The position numbers and the translations under genes were made by a program. Shown here piece after piece: positions 34,060 to 43,179 of a DNA stretch of 64,000 nt. A model generated the notes under the pieces. It did no database searches. It had not been told where the DNA came from and saw only the letters and a list, made by a program, of their open reading frames with translations. Each line of letters opens with the position of its first letter. The first letter of the stretch is position 1. The stretch is from Granulicella sp. L56. Its GTDB lineage: Bacteria; Acidobacteriota; Terriglobia; Terriglobales; Acidobacteriaceae. The stretch is taken from contig NZ_LMUS01000001.1 in assembly GCF_009765835.1 (NCBI RefSeq), positions 1,354,198 through 1,418,197 on the forward strand. Reading direction: 5' to 3'.

Positions 34060-34374
34060 TCAAAGACCGTTCATGCTGAAATGGCGAATTGTGGAAATCT
34101 GGGACCATTGGGACCATCGCTCAATTTCCAACGACATTTGCTTGCGGAAACAGAGCGACTTAAGACGCAACCTGCCGTCTGAAATCGTCCTGGAAGTGGA
34201 TGTACGAGAAGTCGTTTGCAGATTGGAATGTCCTACCCACTCCTTCACTAGATCACCAGGAACACCCATTGCCTGAACTTCAGAGACAGGACACTCGTAG
34301 ATGAGATCTGCTCGCTTCAGTTGGCAATCATTTACAGTCGATAAGTCCTGCGAAGTCGGCATAGCGGAAGTCAT
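34060..34374 (-). pseudogene. Decayed phage/island-type tyrosine recombinase (C-terminal remnant)
   Basis: The frame GVPGDLVKEWVGHSNLQTTSR matches the C-terminal core of tyrosine integrases (the G-H-S box that supplies the second His of the catalytic set). Directly after TTSR the expected Y-x-H-F appears only in another frame as SYIHFQDDFRRQVAS, followed by a stop. One missing base thus separates the catalytic Tyr from the rest. The N-terminal part is not present upstream. A remnant integrase beside the 3' end of a tRNA is the classic mark of a former integrative element. Confidence 0.75.
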
Positions 34375-34422
34375 CCCGTTCGCCCCCCCAAATACCTGAT
34401 TCCTACTTCCTGCGTTCGTGCC

Positions 34423-35622
34423 CTATGGTTGACGAGGGGTTGTTCCGGCTGCGGCAATAGCCTTCCATGATTTTGTGGCAAAGTAGATTCCGCACACGTT
34501 GACGGCACGATAATCGGATGCAAATTCCAGAAGCGCTGTATCACCTTGTACCGGGAGAAGAGCTGAAGAATAGTTCGGGCAATAATTGTCATAGGAAATT
34601 GGCACCTCTACGGGAGCCTCGATGATCGACCATGGCCCAGATCCATCAAGCAACGGATTGACGAAGAGAACCTTACCGTTTTGAGTTGCTACCGAATTAT
34701 CGGAGTTGTGCAATACTTGCCCGACCACGATAAGCACGCCATTAGGAGCCAGCGGAGAGGGGCTCCAGATATTTGCCGGCGCGTGTTCAAAAAACTGCCC
34801 CTTTGCAGTTTCGATCCGGGTCCCAAGATCGGCAGGAGGCCCATAGTCCCATCCATCTCTCGACGTCCGGTAGAAGGCAGCACATTTATGACCAGTGACA
34901 GGATCTCCGCAAATTTCGTAGGTCATGAAATAAGATCCCGTGGGCAGTTTATTGACAATGATCATCCCTGGACGATCAGCCATCACGGTGCTTGCAATCG
35001 TGTCTGTCTTGTCCTTCCAGTGCACGCCATCTTCGGTTCTGATCTGCACCAGCTTTTGGCTACAGCAACTATAGGTTTCATCTGACCAGAACATGGCGAG
35101 AGCGCCATCTTCCGTTACAGTGAACTGAGGCTCCCACAGTCCCCCGTGACTTGTGTCACTCCCTCGAATGACAGGGGTAGAGTGATATGCCCAATGGCTC
35201 CCCTCATCGGTGCTTGTATAAACCTCAATCGAAGGGTCCGCGCCCGTCAGATAGGAGGCTGCGTAGAGCAATGTCCCCGCGTGGAGGCTTCCAACGGTCT
35301 GTGGCAGCTCAAATAATGTCTCACAGCATCTTAGCTTGCTCCCATCGCGTACTGGTATATCCGCGAGTAGAGTGAAACTCCTTCCATCATCTTTGCTCTC
35401 GAATATTCGTCCCGTCGTACTCGCGATGATTCTTCCATTCGACGAAGCAGGGCCGTGAGACAAACGAACGAGTCTTGGATAAACAGTGCTCTCCGGTAAA
35501 TATTCCCCTGTAGCGGCAGAGGCGCTACAGCTAGCTACGATCAATAAGAGGGACAGCAGTGAACTACAAAAATAGAACTTAGACGTCGATATATATCGAC
35601 CTACAGACAGCTCTTGAGGCAT
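34423..35622 (-). CDS. Exported sialidase-fold (beta-propeller) protein, possibly GH93/GH33-like
   Basis: A 399-residue secreted protein. The hydrophobic segment FCSSLLSLLLIVASCSASAA may be a lipoprotein or ordinary signal peptide. The body reads as a six-bladed propeller with Asp-box-like turns (SKDDGRSFTLL, STDEGSHWAYHS, RTEDGVHWKDK). The N-terminal RLVRLSHG supplies an Arg in the place where sialidases and exo-arabinanases have one. Next to GH51 and GH2 genes an arabinan-directed GH93-type role is more attractive than a sialidase, but the sequence does not decide. GGAGAG precedes the ATG. Confidence 0.6.
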   Translation of the reverse strand: MPQELSVGRYISTSKFYFCSSLLSLLLIVASCSASAATGEYLPESTVYPRLVRLSHGPASSNGRIIASTTGRIFESKDDGRSFTLLADIPVRDGSKLRCCETLFELPQTVGSLHAGTLLYAASYLTGADPSIEVYTSTDEGSHWAYHSTPVIRGSDTSHGGLWEPQFTVTEDGALAMFWSDETYSCCSQKLVQIRTEDGVHWKDKTDTIASTVMADRPGMIIVNKLPTGSYFMTYEICGDPVTGHKCAAFYRTSRDGWDYGPPADLGTRIETAKGQFFEHAPANIWSPSPLAPNGVLIVVGQVLHNSDNSVATQNGKVLFVNPLLDGSGPWSIIEAPVEVPISYDNYCPNYSSALLPVQGDTALLEFASDYRAVNVCGIYFATKSWKAIAAAGTTPRQP

Positions 35623-35712
35623 AACCTACTCTCCTGATATCAAGAAACACGGTTTCCGTTGCTAGGATGAGGCGTTAGATATAGAACCTAGTCCTCAGGC
35701 TTTCCTCGTCCT

Positions 35713-38700
35713 TTACCAGATGAGCTTTCCTGAGATCTGCAGATCGCGTACAGGAGTTCCTGGACCGGAAGGCCCCTTCGAGACCGTGCCCCAGTCGATG
35801 CTGGTTGGATCGCTATTGAAGCCATTGGTCCAGTTGGGATGGTTGAGTACGTTGAACGCGTCGAGACGTGTCTGCAGGGTTAGCTTATCGTTCCAGGCGA
35901 ACCTCTTCGACAGACTGGCGTCGAACTCGTGGACTGCCCCCGTACGCACTCCCCAATACACAATATTGTGGGGAATCGCATACGTGTTCGTCCGAACCAA
36001 CGCGGCGGTGCTACAGCCGGCTGCCACGTACGACGGACCAGGAATCGTTTCGCCCGTGTCATTATCTTTATACGCAACACAGGGAGTGACTCCCTGCAGG
36101 CGTTTATAGGAGTGCGTCCCATCGGCTGGAAGGTCGTGCGCCTTGATCCCGATATTGCTGGTTGTCGTCTCCCAGTTGTTGCCAGGACTCCAGGGCTTTC
36201 CCGCGGTATAGACATACAGGGGGCTGATCTCCCAGCCGCCGACAACGGCATCCACCAGTCGATTCGTATTCCCCAGGAGCGACTTTCCGCGTCCCACTGG
36301 CAGGTAGAAGACGCTGGAGAAGGTAACGACGTTCGGAGTATCGTTGGCGGAGACGCTACGCCCAAACACACCATTGATGATGTCGATGACCTGGCCGGCT
36401 TTCATGGTCTTGGACCACGTATAGGCCGCATGGACAGAGAGGCTCTTGGACACGTTGTGAGAAGCGGATACCTGCAACGAGTTATACCAGGAATGGACCA
36501 GATTCGTGCTGTCCTGGGTGACACTGGTGAACTGCGGATAGGGCCGCGTTAGTGCCCCCGTGGAGAGCGTTCCGCTGGTGAAGTAGCTGGTGCCTGAAAA
36601 TGCTGCAATGCCCTTGAACGGATTGGCGACCTGAGCGGGACCAATGGTCGTGGCGTCGCAATTCTGACGTGACCCGGCGATTCCAGTCCGTTCGACGTCG
36701 CACCGCGCATTCCATGCCGCGGATACGTGATTGAAATCGACACTGTCGACAAGATTGTAGGCCCGGGTCCCGGAGTAGCTGATGTCAAGCACGTCTCGTG
36801 GGGTAAGAAGCTGTTCGACCGAGACGCTGTATTCCCACAACGAGGGAACCTGGTAATGCGGAGCTTTGAAATTGACCGAGGAGCCGGGAGTGGTGGCGAG
36901 TCCGAGGCTCGCACCGGTCGGCTGGACGTAAGCCGGGAAAGGATCACTGAGATTGCCGTATGGGGTCGTGTTGTCCGTCCGTGGATCGATCACCGAATTT
37001 GTATAGCCTGTTGCCGACGAGCTAAAGCCGTTGCTGGAGTCGTTCCCCTCATCGTTGATGAACATCTCCCCGAAGCCGGCGCGCAGGGACGTCCTGCTGC
37101 TGAAAGCATAGGCGATCCCGACACGAGGTTGGATGTTGAGCCAATTGGTTGCATAGGCACCGCGAGGAGCACCGTTTACCCCGGCGAACCGGATGCCCCC
37201 CTTGAGCGGAAGGCCCGGTACCTGGATGGGACTTGCATCATTGAAATCGAAGGCATAGTTGAGCTTATTGTGGCGCTCGGTGCGCGCCATCAGGATGTCG
37301 TAGCGAATGCCCAAATTGAGAGTCAGCTTGGGTGTAACCTTCCAGTCGTCCTGCCCCCAGAAGGCGAAGTAGTGCTGCGAGTAGAAGGGCGAAATCGAAT
37401 ATTTGATGCCGGCGCCATTGGGGTCGCCGAGAAGCATGGCCGCTAGCCCACTGCCGGTGGTATAGCCGGAGGCATCTCCGGACGCTGGAGTAAAGTGCTG
37501 CGTGAAATTATTGGCAAACGAAAACGATTGGTTTTGGGCGCCGCTGCCGGGGTTTGCGAACTGAGACAGGCGCATGTCGTAACCAGCCCGGATGGTATGC
37601 CGGCCGTGGCTCAGCGTGATGCTGGGTTGATACGCAAGGTTATGAACGATTGAATAGATGGGAGGGGTCCCACCGAGCCCAATCAAACCGAAAGGGTTGC
37701 TCACCGATATGTTCGGAAAGACATTGGTGAAAGCTGCGTTGTCGATGTAGTGCTGCGAGAGGGCCAACGTCGGCAGAATATTGGAATCTCTGCTTCCAAG
37801 ATACTTCCCCTGCTTCTCATTCAACAAGGTCAACTTGTTGTCGAGGATGAGGTTGGGTGAAAAAGTATGAATCTCGTCGATGGAAAAATTGTTGTCTTTT
37901 GGCTGGACCTCAAATTGTCCCTGGTTCGCCAGATTGGAGCTGGGAATGCCATTGTTGAGATTCGTGTCATAGCGCTCGAATCCTTCCCAGCGAATGGTGC
38001 CCCGGTCTTTGGGCCCGAAGTTGTGGTCGATCTTGATCAATCCATTTCGGGCAATGTCGTACTCGATCGGCAAATAATAATAGTTGTTCTGGAAGGGAGC
38101 ATTGCCCGGCCCAGGGTTGTAGTTCGGCTTGATCTGGGAATAGAACTGCGCAATTGCCAGGCCGGTTCCATTCAGTCGGTTCATGGGAATGATGTTGCCC
38201 GCAAACGCGCTGTGCGCCCGCTTCGTCTTACCGTCAAGAGGATCGACAACCGTCGTTACGGGCGAGTTCGGATCATAGATCTTCAACGGCTGAAGACACC
38301 TGACTACGCCAGCTCCGCACAAATTCACCTTGGCGTTGGCGGGGGGAGTGTATAAAAACTGCGCGGTGCTGAAATCTCCCGTAAGCCACTTCGGATCGGG
38401 AATCGAACTGATGGTGGCAGAGGTAGACGGGAGGGCCTCGTAGGCCTGCTCCCATTGAATCAAAAAGAAAGTCTTATCTTTCCCGTTGTAAACGTGAGGG
38501 ATGTATACCGGACCGTCAAGCTCCAACCCGAACTGGTCGCGCTTGTGACGGGTCGGAATTTGTCCAGTGGCGCCCTGGCTAACGTTGTAATCGTATTGAT
38601 AACTCTGAGCATCCAGGAATGGGCGCCGAATGTAGTCATACATGTTGCCGTGAAGCTTGTTTGCCCCGGACTTCAAGGAGATGTCGATCGCGCCGCCGCC

Positions 38701-39459
38701 AGCGCGTCCATAGGAGGCGTCATACGGATTTAGAACCACCTTGAATTCGGCAACCGAATCCAGCGGGGGTGGATAACCAAGAAAGCCAGAGGCATTGTCG
38801 TTGGTAGCGCCGTCGAGATTTTGCTGTACCGGCGCGCTGGCCACGGCGTTTCCGTTCGCGTAGAGGTCGGCGGAGACATTATCCTGGGGCCGCGTAAACT
38901 GGGAATTATGGTTGTTAATCGTACCCGGGCTCAGCTCGAACAACTCAAGGACGTTGCGACCGTCAGTCGGCATCTCCTGCACTCGTTCTGCGTCGATGAT
39001 CTCGCCGCGATCAGCTTTGGACAGCTCGATCTGCGAGCCTGCGCTGTTGACTGTTACCGTCTCGTTCACGCTGCCGACAGGCAGTGTAAAGTCGATCTTT
39101 GAGTTCTGGTCGGTGTTCAGCTTGAGGTGAGTCTTACTGACCGCCTTAAAGGCGGTCGCCAGCGCCGTGATCGTGTACGTTCCGGTCTTCAAATAAGGAA
39201 CCGTATAGTCGCCAGTGCCGGTCGTCTTGACGACCGTATCTTCGGCTGTCCCCTCGTTGTGGACGGTCACGGTCGCACCTGCGATGGACGCCCGAGAAAT
39301 ATCTTCTATATGGCCTACGAATCCTTGGCCCGACTGGGCCGCTGCTGGCTGGCAAACCAACATTCCGCAGATGGTCAGAGACGCAAATATGCTAAAGAGG
39401 TAAGACCTCGAATATCGTTTCAGAGTAGGGATTAATGGAACTATTGACGCCTTCTGCAT
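35713..39459 (-). CDS. Large Oar-like TonB-dependent receptor (glycan locus, receptor 1)
   Basis: Outer-membrane transporter of 1,248 residues. A signal peptide ends near LVCQPAAAQS. A CarboxypepD_reg-like domain runs from about 47 to 130 (FVGHIEDISRASIAGATVTV). The plug includes RVQEMPTDGRNVLELFELSP and VQQNLDGATNDNASGF. A long barrel ends in DLQISGKLIW. This is the acidobacterial counterpart of SusC-like transporters; no SusD partner is present, as is usual in this phylum. GGAGAA stands before the ATG. The upstream leader is shared with receptor 2. Confidence 0.93.
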   Translation of the reverse strand: MQKASIVPLIPTLKRYSRSYLFSIFASLTICGMLVCQPAAAQSGQGFVGHIEDISRASIAGATVTVHNEGTAEDTVVKTTGTGDYTVPYLKTGTYTITALATAFKAVSKTHLKLNTDQNSKIDFTLPVGSVNETVTVNSAGSQIELSKADRGEIIDAERVQEMPTDGRNVLELFELSPGTINNHNSQFTRPQDNVSADLYANGNAVASAPVQQNLDGATNDNASGFLGYPPPLDSVAEFKVVLNPYDASYGRAGGGAIDISLKSGANKLHGNMYDYIRRPFLDAQSYQYDYNVSQGATGQIPTRHKRDQFGLELDGPVYIPHVYNGKDKTFFLIQWEQAYEALPSTSATISSIPDPKWLTGDFSTAQFLYTPPANAKVNLCGAGVVRCLQPLKIYDPNSPVTTVVDPLDGKTKRAHSAFAGNIIPMNRLNGTGLAIAQFYSQIKPNYNPGPGNAPFQNNYYYLPIEYDIARNGLIKIDHNFGPKDRGTIRWEGFERYDTNLNNGIPSSNLANQGQFEVQPKDNNFSIDEIHTFSPNLILDNKLTLLNEKQGKYLGSRDSNILPTLALSQHYIDNAAFTNVFPNISVSNPFGLIGLGGTPPIYSIVHNLAYQPSITLSHGRHTIRAGYDMRLSQFANPGSGAQNQSFSFANNFTQHFTPASGDASGYTTGSGLAAMLLGDPNGAGIKYSISPFYSQHYFAFWGQDDWKVTPKLTLNLGIRYDILMARTERHNKLNYAFDFNDASPIQVPGLPLKGGIRFAGVNGAPRGAYATNWLNIQPRVGIAYAFSSRTSLRAGFGEMFINDEGNDSSNGFSSSATGYTNSVIDPRTDNTTPYGNLSDPFPAYVQPTGASLGLATTPGSSVNFKAPHYQVPSLWEYSVSVEQLLTPRDVLDISYSGTRAYNLVDSVDFNHVSAAWNARCDVERTGIAGSRQNCDATTIGPAQVANPFKGIAAFSGTSYFTSGTLSTGALTRPYPQFTSVTQDSTNLVHSWYNSLQVSASHNVSKSLSVHAAYTWSKTMKAGQVIDIINGVFGRSVSANDTPNVVTFSSVFYLPVGRGKSLLGNTNRLVDAVVGGWEISPLYVYTAGKPWSPGNNWETTTSNIGIKAHDLPADGTHSYKRLQGVTPCVAYKDNDTGETIPGPSYVAAGCSTAALVRTNTYAIPHNIVYWGVRTGAVHEFDASLSKRFAWNDKLTLQTRLDAFNVLNHPNWTNGFNSDPTSIDWGTVSKGPSGPGTPVRDLQISGKLIW

Positions 39460-39550
39460 GAGTTTCTCCAGTGTTCACACTTCTGCTCTTCGAATGCCGA
39501 CTCAGCTACGATCACGCAAGCACACACCTGCCGACGATATCGATGTCTTT

Positions 39551-39691
39551 CTTGCAATCGGTTACATTCGGGCACGCTGATTTGTCGGTTTTAATTACAA
39601 CGAACCATATCTTTCCTTGATAAAAATGCACAACGGGCCAATAGCACTGATTAAAAATAGTGCGCATGGACTACTCAACCAAATCGAATTT
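39551..39691 (-). promoter_or_regulatory. Conserved regulatory leader of receptor 1
   Basis: About 140 bases that match 49179-49310 upstream of receptor 2 at most positions. On the minus strand, in order: an inverted heptamer pair (39658-39673, centre of AATAGT-N8-ACTACT at 39656-39675), a GCACT/AGTGC inverted pair, a possible -35 TTGTGC and -10 TATGGT 18 bases apart, then a LacI-type operator TGCAATCGGTTACA (39553-39566) between promoter and gene. Which proteins bind is inferred. Confidence 0.7.
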
Positions 39692-39810
39692 GCATGAGTT
39701 TTAAAGGTCTGTTGCGGGCGAGCCGTGGTGCAGACGAGATCCAGTTGTGCTTGCTCAGAGTTGCCCGTCGATGTCGAATGACTGGCACGCACCGCCGAAT
39801 CTCGGTCATG

Positions 39811-39836
39811 CTTGACATGCCTGGCGCTGGTATACT
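39811..39836 (+). promoter_or_regulatory. Weak candidate promoter for the GH2 gene
   Basis: An extended -10 element TGGTATACT (39828-39836) lies about 140 bases before the GH2 start. A TTGACA at 39812-39817 is present, but the 13-base gap is too short for a normal -35, so only the extended -10 is considered. Confidence 0.3.
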
Positions 39837-39880
39837 GGCGCCTGCAATTTCTGTAATTTTTCTTATATTTTCGTTATTTG

Positions 39881-39904
39881 GTCATACCACATAAGTGGTA
39901 TGAC
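39881..39904. promoter_or_regulatory. Perfect inverted repeat upstream of the GH2 gene, candidate operator
   Basis: Arms GTCATACCAC and GTGGTATGAC with an ATAA spacer, 70 bases before the chosen GH2 start and downstream of the candidate promoter. The core GGTCATACC / GGTATGACC resembles GntR-type half-sites. There is no T-run and it lies before, not after, a gene, so an operator is more likely than a terminator. Only this copy is seen. Confidence 0.5.
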
Positions 39905-39973
39905 TCCACTCCATCGCAATGCACTATGCCATAATTGATGGCTTCGAGACTATCGTGTATTTGGGGGTTTCTG

Positions 39974-42904
39974 ATGTGTTCGTCAGTTCGCTATGCTGCT
40001 TTATTGGTCCTTCTTCTGGCTTCAGCAGCACGCGCCGCGAAGACTGAAACTCAGTATCTCTCCGGCCATGGCAAGGACGACCCCATCCAGTGGGAGTTCA
40101 AGGCCGACAAGGGCCAAAATGCCGGCAAATGGTCCACCATCGGTGTCCCCTCCAACTGGGAGCTGCAGGGCTTCGGCATCTACACCTACGGTCGGGTGAA
40201 ACCGGCGGACGGGTTCCCTCGCGTTCATGGCATCTACAAGCGCACCTTTGCGACGCCTGCGAACTGGCGAGACAAAACCGTCTTCATCGACTTCGAAGGC
40301 GTTATGACCGATACCCAGGTCACGATCAACGGTCAATCCGCCGGTCCCATGCATCAGGGCGGCTACTATGCCTTTAAATACGACATCACGAGTCTCCTCA
40401 AACCCGCCGGTCAGAAGAATGAGATCCAGGTGGATGTCGACGACGAGTCCGCGGATGCTTCCGTCAATCGCGCCGAGCGTCGCGGCGATTTCTGGAACTA
40501 CGGTGGCATCTTCCGCCCCGTCTTTCTCGAGGCTGTCCCCAAGACGTTTGTCGATCACCTTGTCATCAACGCAACCGCGGTGGGCGCTCTGGGTGTCGAT
40601 GTCAGGCTCTCCGATACGCGACCGACAATAGCCCCAGACGGCCCCGCAGCCTCTGTCGAGATGCAGGTACTCGATTTGAACGGCAAGCCTGTTGGCGATC
40701 CGGTCACCCTGAAGAACGTGGCCCTCAATGCAACCGCCCATCTCTCCGAAACAGTCCCCAACCCGCGGCTCTGGACAGCCGAGACACCGAACCTCTACGA
40801 ACTTGAAGTGCGGCTGAAGTTAGGCGATGCCGTGGTGCATACCGTACATCAGAAGTTCGGATTCCGCACCATCGAGCTCCGCCCCGGGCAAGGCATGTTC
40901 GTCAACGGCAACCGTGTCTTCCTCAAGGGATTTGCCCGCCACTCCTTCTGGCCCGATTCCGGCCGCACCACCTCCGTGCAGATCTCCCGTGAAGACATCA
41001 ACCTCATCAAGGAAATGAACGGCAACGCAGTCCGTTCCAGCCACTATCCCCCCGACGACCACTTCCTCGATGCTTGCGACGAACTCGGCCTCTACGTCCT
41101 CGACGAGCTCACCGGCTGGCAGGCGCACTACGACACCGGCATCGGCCACAAGCTGGTAAAGGAGTTGGTCGAGCACGACGTCAACCACCCATCCATCCTC
41201 TTCTGGGATAACGGCAACGAAGGCGGCTTCAACTTCGATCTCGACGGCGACTTCGCAAAGTACGACCCCGAGAAGCGCATTGTGCTGCACCCGTGGGCGG
41301 CCTATCCTGCGGGTATCGCCGACACGAAGCACTATCCGAGCTATGAGCTGTTGCAGCAGAAGCTCGCCGCCGATCCCGTCTTCTTTCCCACCGAGATGCT
41401 GCACGGCCTCTATGATGGCGGCGCCGGCGCAGGACTACAGGACTATTGGGACGCCATTCTCAAGAGCAAGGCTGGCGCTGGCGGATTCATCTGGTCGTTT
41501 GTGGATGAAGATGTGAAGCGCACGGACAAGGGCGGCATTCTCGACTCCCAGGGAAACATGGCCCCCGATGGCATCCTCGGCCCGTATCGCGAGCGCGAGG
41601 CCAGCTTCTATACCGCCAAACAGCTCTGGTCGCCGATCATCGTGAGGCCGCTTGACGCCAACTCGCATTCCTTCACCGTAACCAACCGCTACTCTTTCCT
41701 CAACGCCGACCAATGCACCTACGAATGGCAGACGATCGCCTTTCGCCAACCTAGTGAGGCAGCTTCCGGTTCTGTGGTGCTGGCATCGCGGACCGATCAC
41801 GGCCGATCCCTCGCGCCGGGCATGTCGGCAACGTGGGATGGGTGGGGACCGCCTGCTACCACGACTCGCAGAGCAACGAAGAGTCCCGATGCTACGCGAC
41901 TCATTATTAGGGATGGCACGGGCCGCGTGATTCAGACCTACGTCTGGCCCACCGAAGCTCTCAAGAGCCGACTAGACCAGGCGGAGCAGTCCGTCACTGG
42001 CGCAAAGCCCGCCACAACCGAATCCAGTGACATACTCACTGCGACTGCCGGCGACTTGTCGTTGCGGATCAGCAAAACCAACGGCCTGCTGGTCTCTGTC
42101 TCTCGGCAGGGCAAGTCCTTCTCGCTCGCCAACGGCCCCCGCGTAGTAGCGATGGGACCCCGGCTCGATCCTCCGCGCAGGCAAAAGCCGTCGGATCCGC
42201 CTCCTCCTCCCCCACTCCCGCCCCCTGCCGTCGCGCCGGACTCCAAGCTCACCTCGTTGACCCACGCAACCGACGGCAACGATCTCGTCATCATCGCAGC
42301 CTTCGACGGCCCGATGAAATCGCTAACCTACCGTCTCAAGCCCAGCGGCTGGCTGTCGATCGACTACGTCTACTCCATCAGCGGCCCACAGGAATACTTC
42401 GGCATCGGCTTCGACTATCCCGAAGCCAACGTAAAAAGCATGCGGTTCCTCGGCGAAGGACCTGCCCCCGTCTATAAAAATCGCCTCGCTGGCGGCACTC
42501 TCGACGTCTGGAATAGGCCCTATAACAACACCATGGACGGAGATCCGGACGACCTCAAGCCCGGAGAGCACTTCAACTACCCGCTCTTCAAGGGGTTCTA
42601 CTCAGGCGTGCGCTGGCTGCAACTCAATACATCGGAAGGCCCGATCACTGCGATGGTGAACCAGCATCATGACTCACCAATCTACGTGCAGGTCTTTACT
42701 CCGAAGACCCCTCCCCCGAACCTGGTAGGACAGACCGCCGTGCCGTTCCCGCATGCCGGAGTCTCCTTCCTCTATGCCATTCCAGCGATCGGCAGCAAGT
42801 TCGGGAGTCCGAAGTCCAGTGGCCCCATGGGGCAGCCGGCGATTGCCAAAGGGGAGTACAAGGGCCACATCAGTCTGTACTTTGGAAAGTTGCCGGCACG
42901 GTAA
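39974..42904 (+). CDS. Exported GH2-family glycoside hydrolase (beta-galactosidase-like)
   Basis: A 976-residue enzyme with a signal peptide (MCSSVRYAALLVLLLASAARA). I prefer this ATG, preceded by GGGGG, to the ATG at 39938. The sugar-binding jelly roll (IGVPSNWELQGFGIYTYG, then RRGDFWNYGGIFRPVFLE) leads to the immunoglobulin-like domain and the TIM barrel. The acid/base Glu is in FWDNGNEGGF and the likely nucleophile Glu in FFPTEMLHGLYD. A proline run (PPPPPPLPPP) interrupts the C-terminal beta-sandwich region. Galactan or arabinogalactan side chains are plausible substrates. It is divergent from receptor 1. Confidence 0.9.
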   Translation: MCSSVRYAALLVLLLASAARAAKTETQYLSGHGKDDPIQWEFKADKGQNAGKWSTIGVPSNWELQGFGIYTYGRVKPADGFPRVHGIYKRTFATPANWRDKTVFIDFEGVMTDTQVTINGQSAGPMHQGGYYAFKYDITSLLKPAGQKNEIQVDVDDESADASVNRAERRGDFWNYGGIFRPVFLEAVPKTFVDHLVINATAVGALGVDVRLSDTRPTIAPDGPAASVEMQVLDLNGKPVGDPVTLKNVALNATAHLSETVPNPRLWTAETPNLYELEVRLKLGDAVVHTVHQKFGFRTIELRPGQGMFVNGNRVFLKGFARHSFWPDSGRTTSVQISREDINLIKEMNGNAVRSSHYPPDDHFLDACDELGLYVLDELTGWQAHYDTGIGHKLVKELVEHDVNHPSILFWDNGNEGGFNFDLDGDFAKYDPEKRIVLHPWAAYPAGIADTKHYPSYELLQQKLAADPVFFPTEMLHGLYDGGAGAGLQDYWDAILKSKAGAGGFIWSFVDEDVKRTDKGGILDSQGNMAPDGILGPYREREASFYTAKQLWSPIIVRPLDANSHSFTVTNRYSFLNADQCTYEWQTIAFRQPSEAASGSVVLASRTDHGRSLAPGMSATWDGWGPPATTTRRATKSPDATRLIIRDGTGRVIQTYVWPTEALKSRLDQAEQSVTGAKPATTESSDILTATAGDLSLRISKTNGLLVSVSRQGKSFSLANGPRVVAMGPRLDPPRRQKPSDPPPPPPLPPPAVAPDSKLTSLTHATDGNDLVIIAAFDGPMKSLTYRLKPSGWLSIDYVYSISGPQEYFGIGFDYPEANVKSMRFLGEGPAPVYKNRLAGGTLDVWNRPYNNTMDGDPDDLKPGEHFNYPLFKGFYSGVRWLQLNTSEGPITAMVNQHHDSPIYVQVFTPKTPPPNLVGQTAVPFPHAGVSFLYAIPAIGSKFGSPKSSGPMGQPAIAKGEYKGHISLYFGKLPAR

Positions 42905-43179
42905 ACCGGCGTACTGCGATTTTTGTGCTCCCCACCACTCTCCGGTGAATCTCTAGTCACACTGAGAAAGGACATTGTTCTAAGAATAGGGGCGCTCTAC
43001 TCAGCCGCGAAGGTGTTGCCGGAGCGTACGCATCTCCAATTGCACGGGGAACTCTCCTATCGACGACGGTATCTGTCCAAAGAGCTCCTTTTGCGCTTGG
43101 TTATGCGCGGCCTACCGAAAATTTTACGTTGGTAAACTCCACATACTGCATCCGGGCTCGAAGCGTCTACTCACCCCAT
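42905..43179. other. Intergenic region between convergent GH2 and GH51 genes
   Basis: 275 bases between two convergent stops. I see no gene and no convincing terminator stem. Confidence 0.5.

Noticed and set aside
39823..39842. GGCGC-N10-GCGCC inverted repeat as an operator
   Set aside because: Only five outer bases pair and the centre matches partly; too weak in GC-rich DNA.
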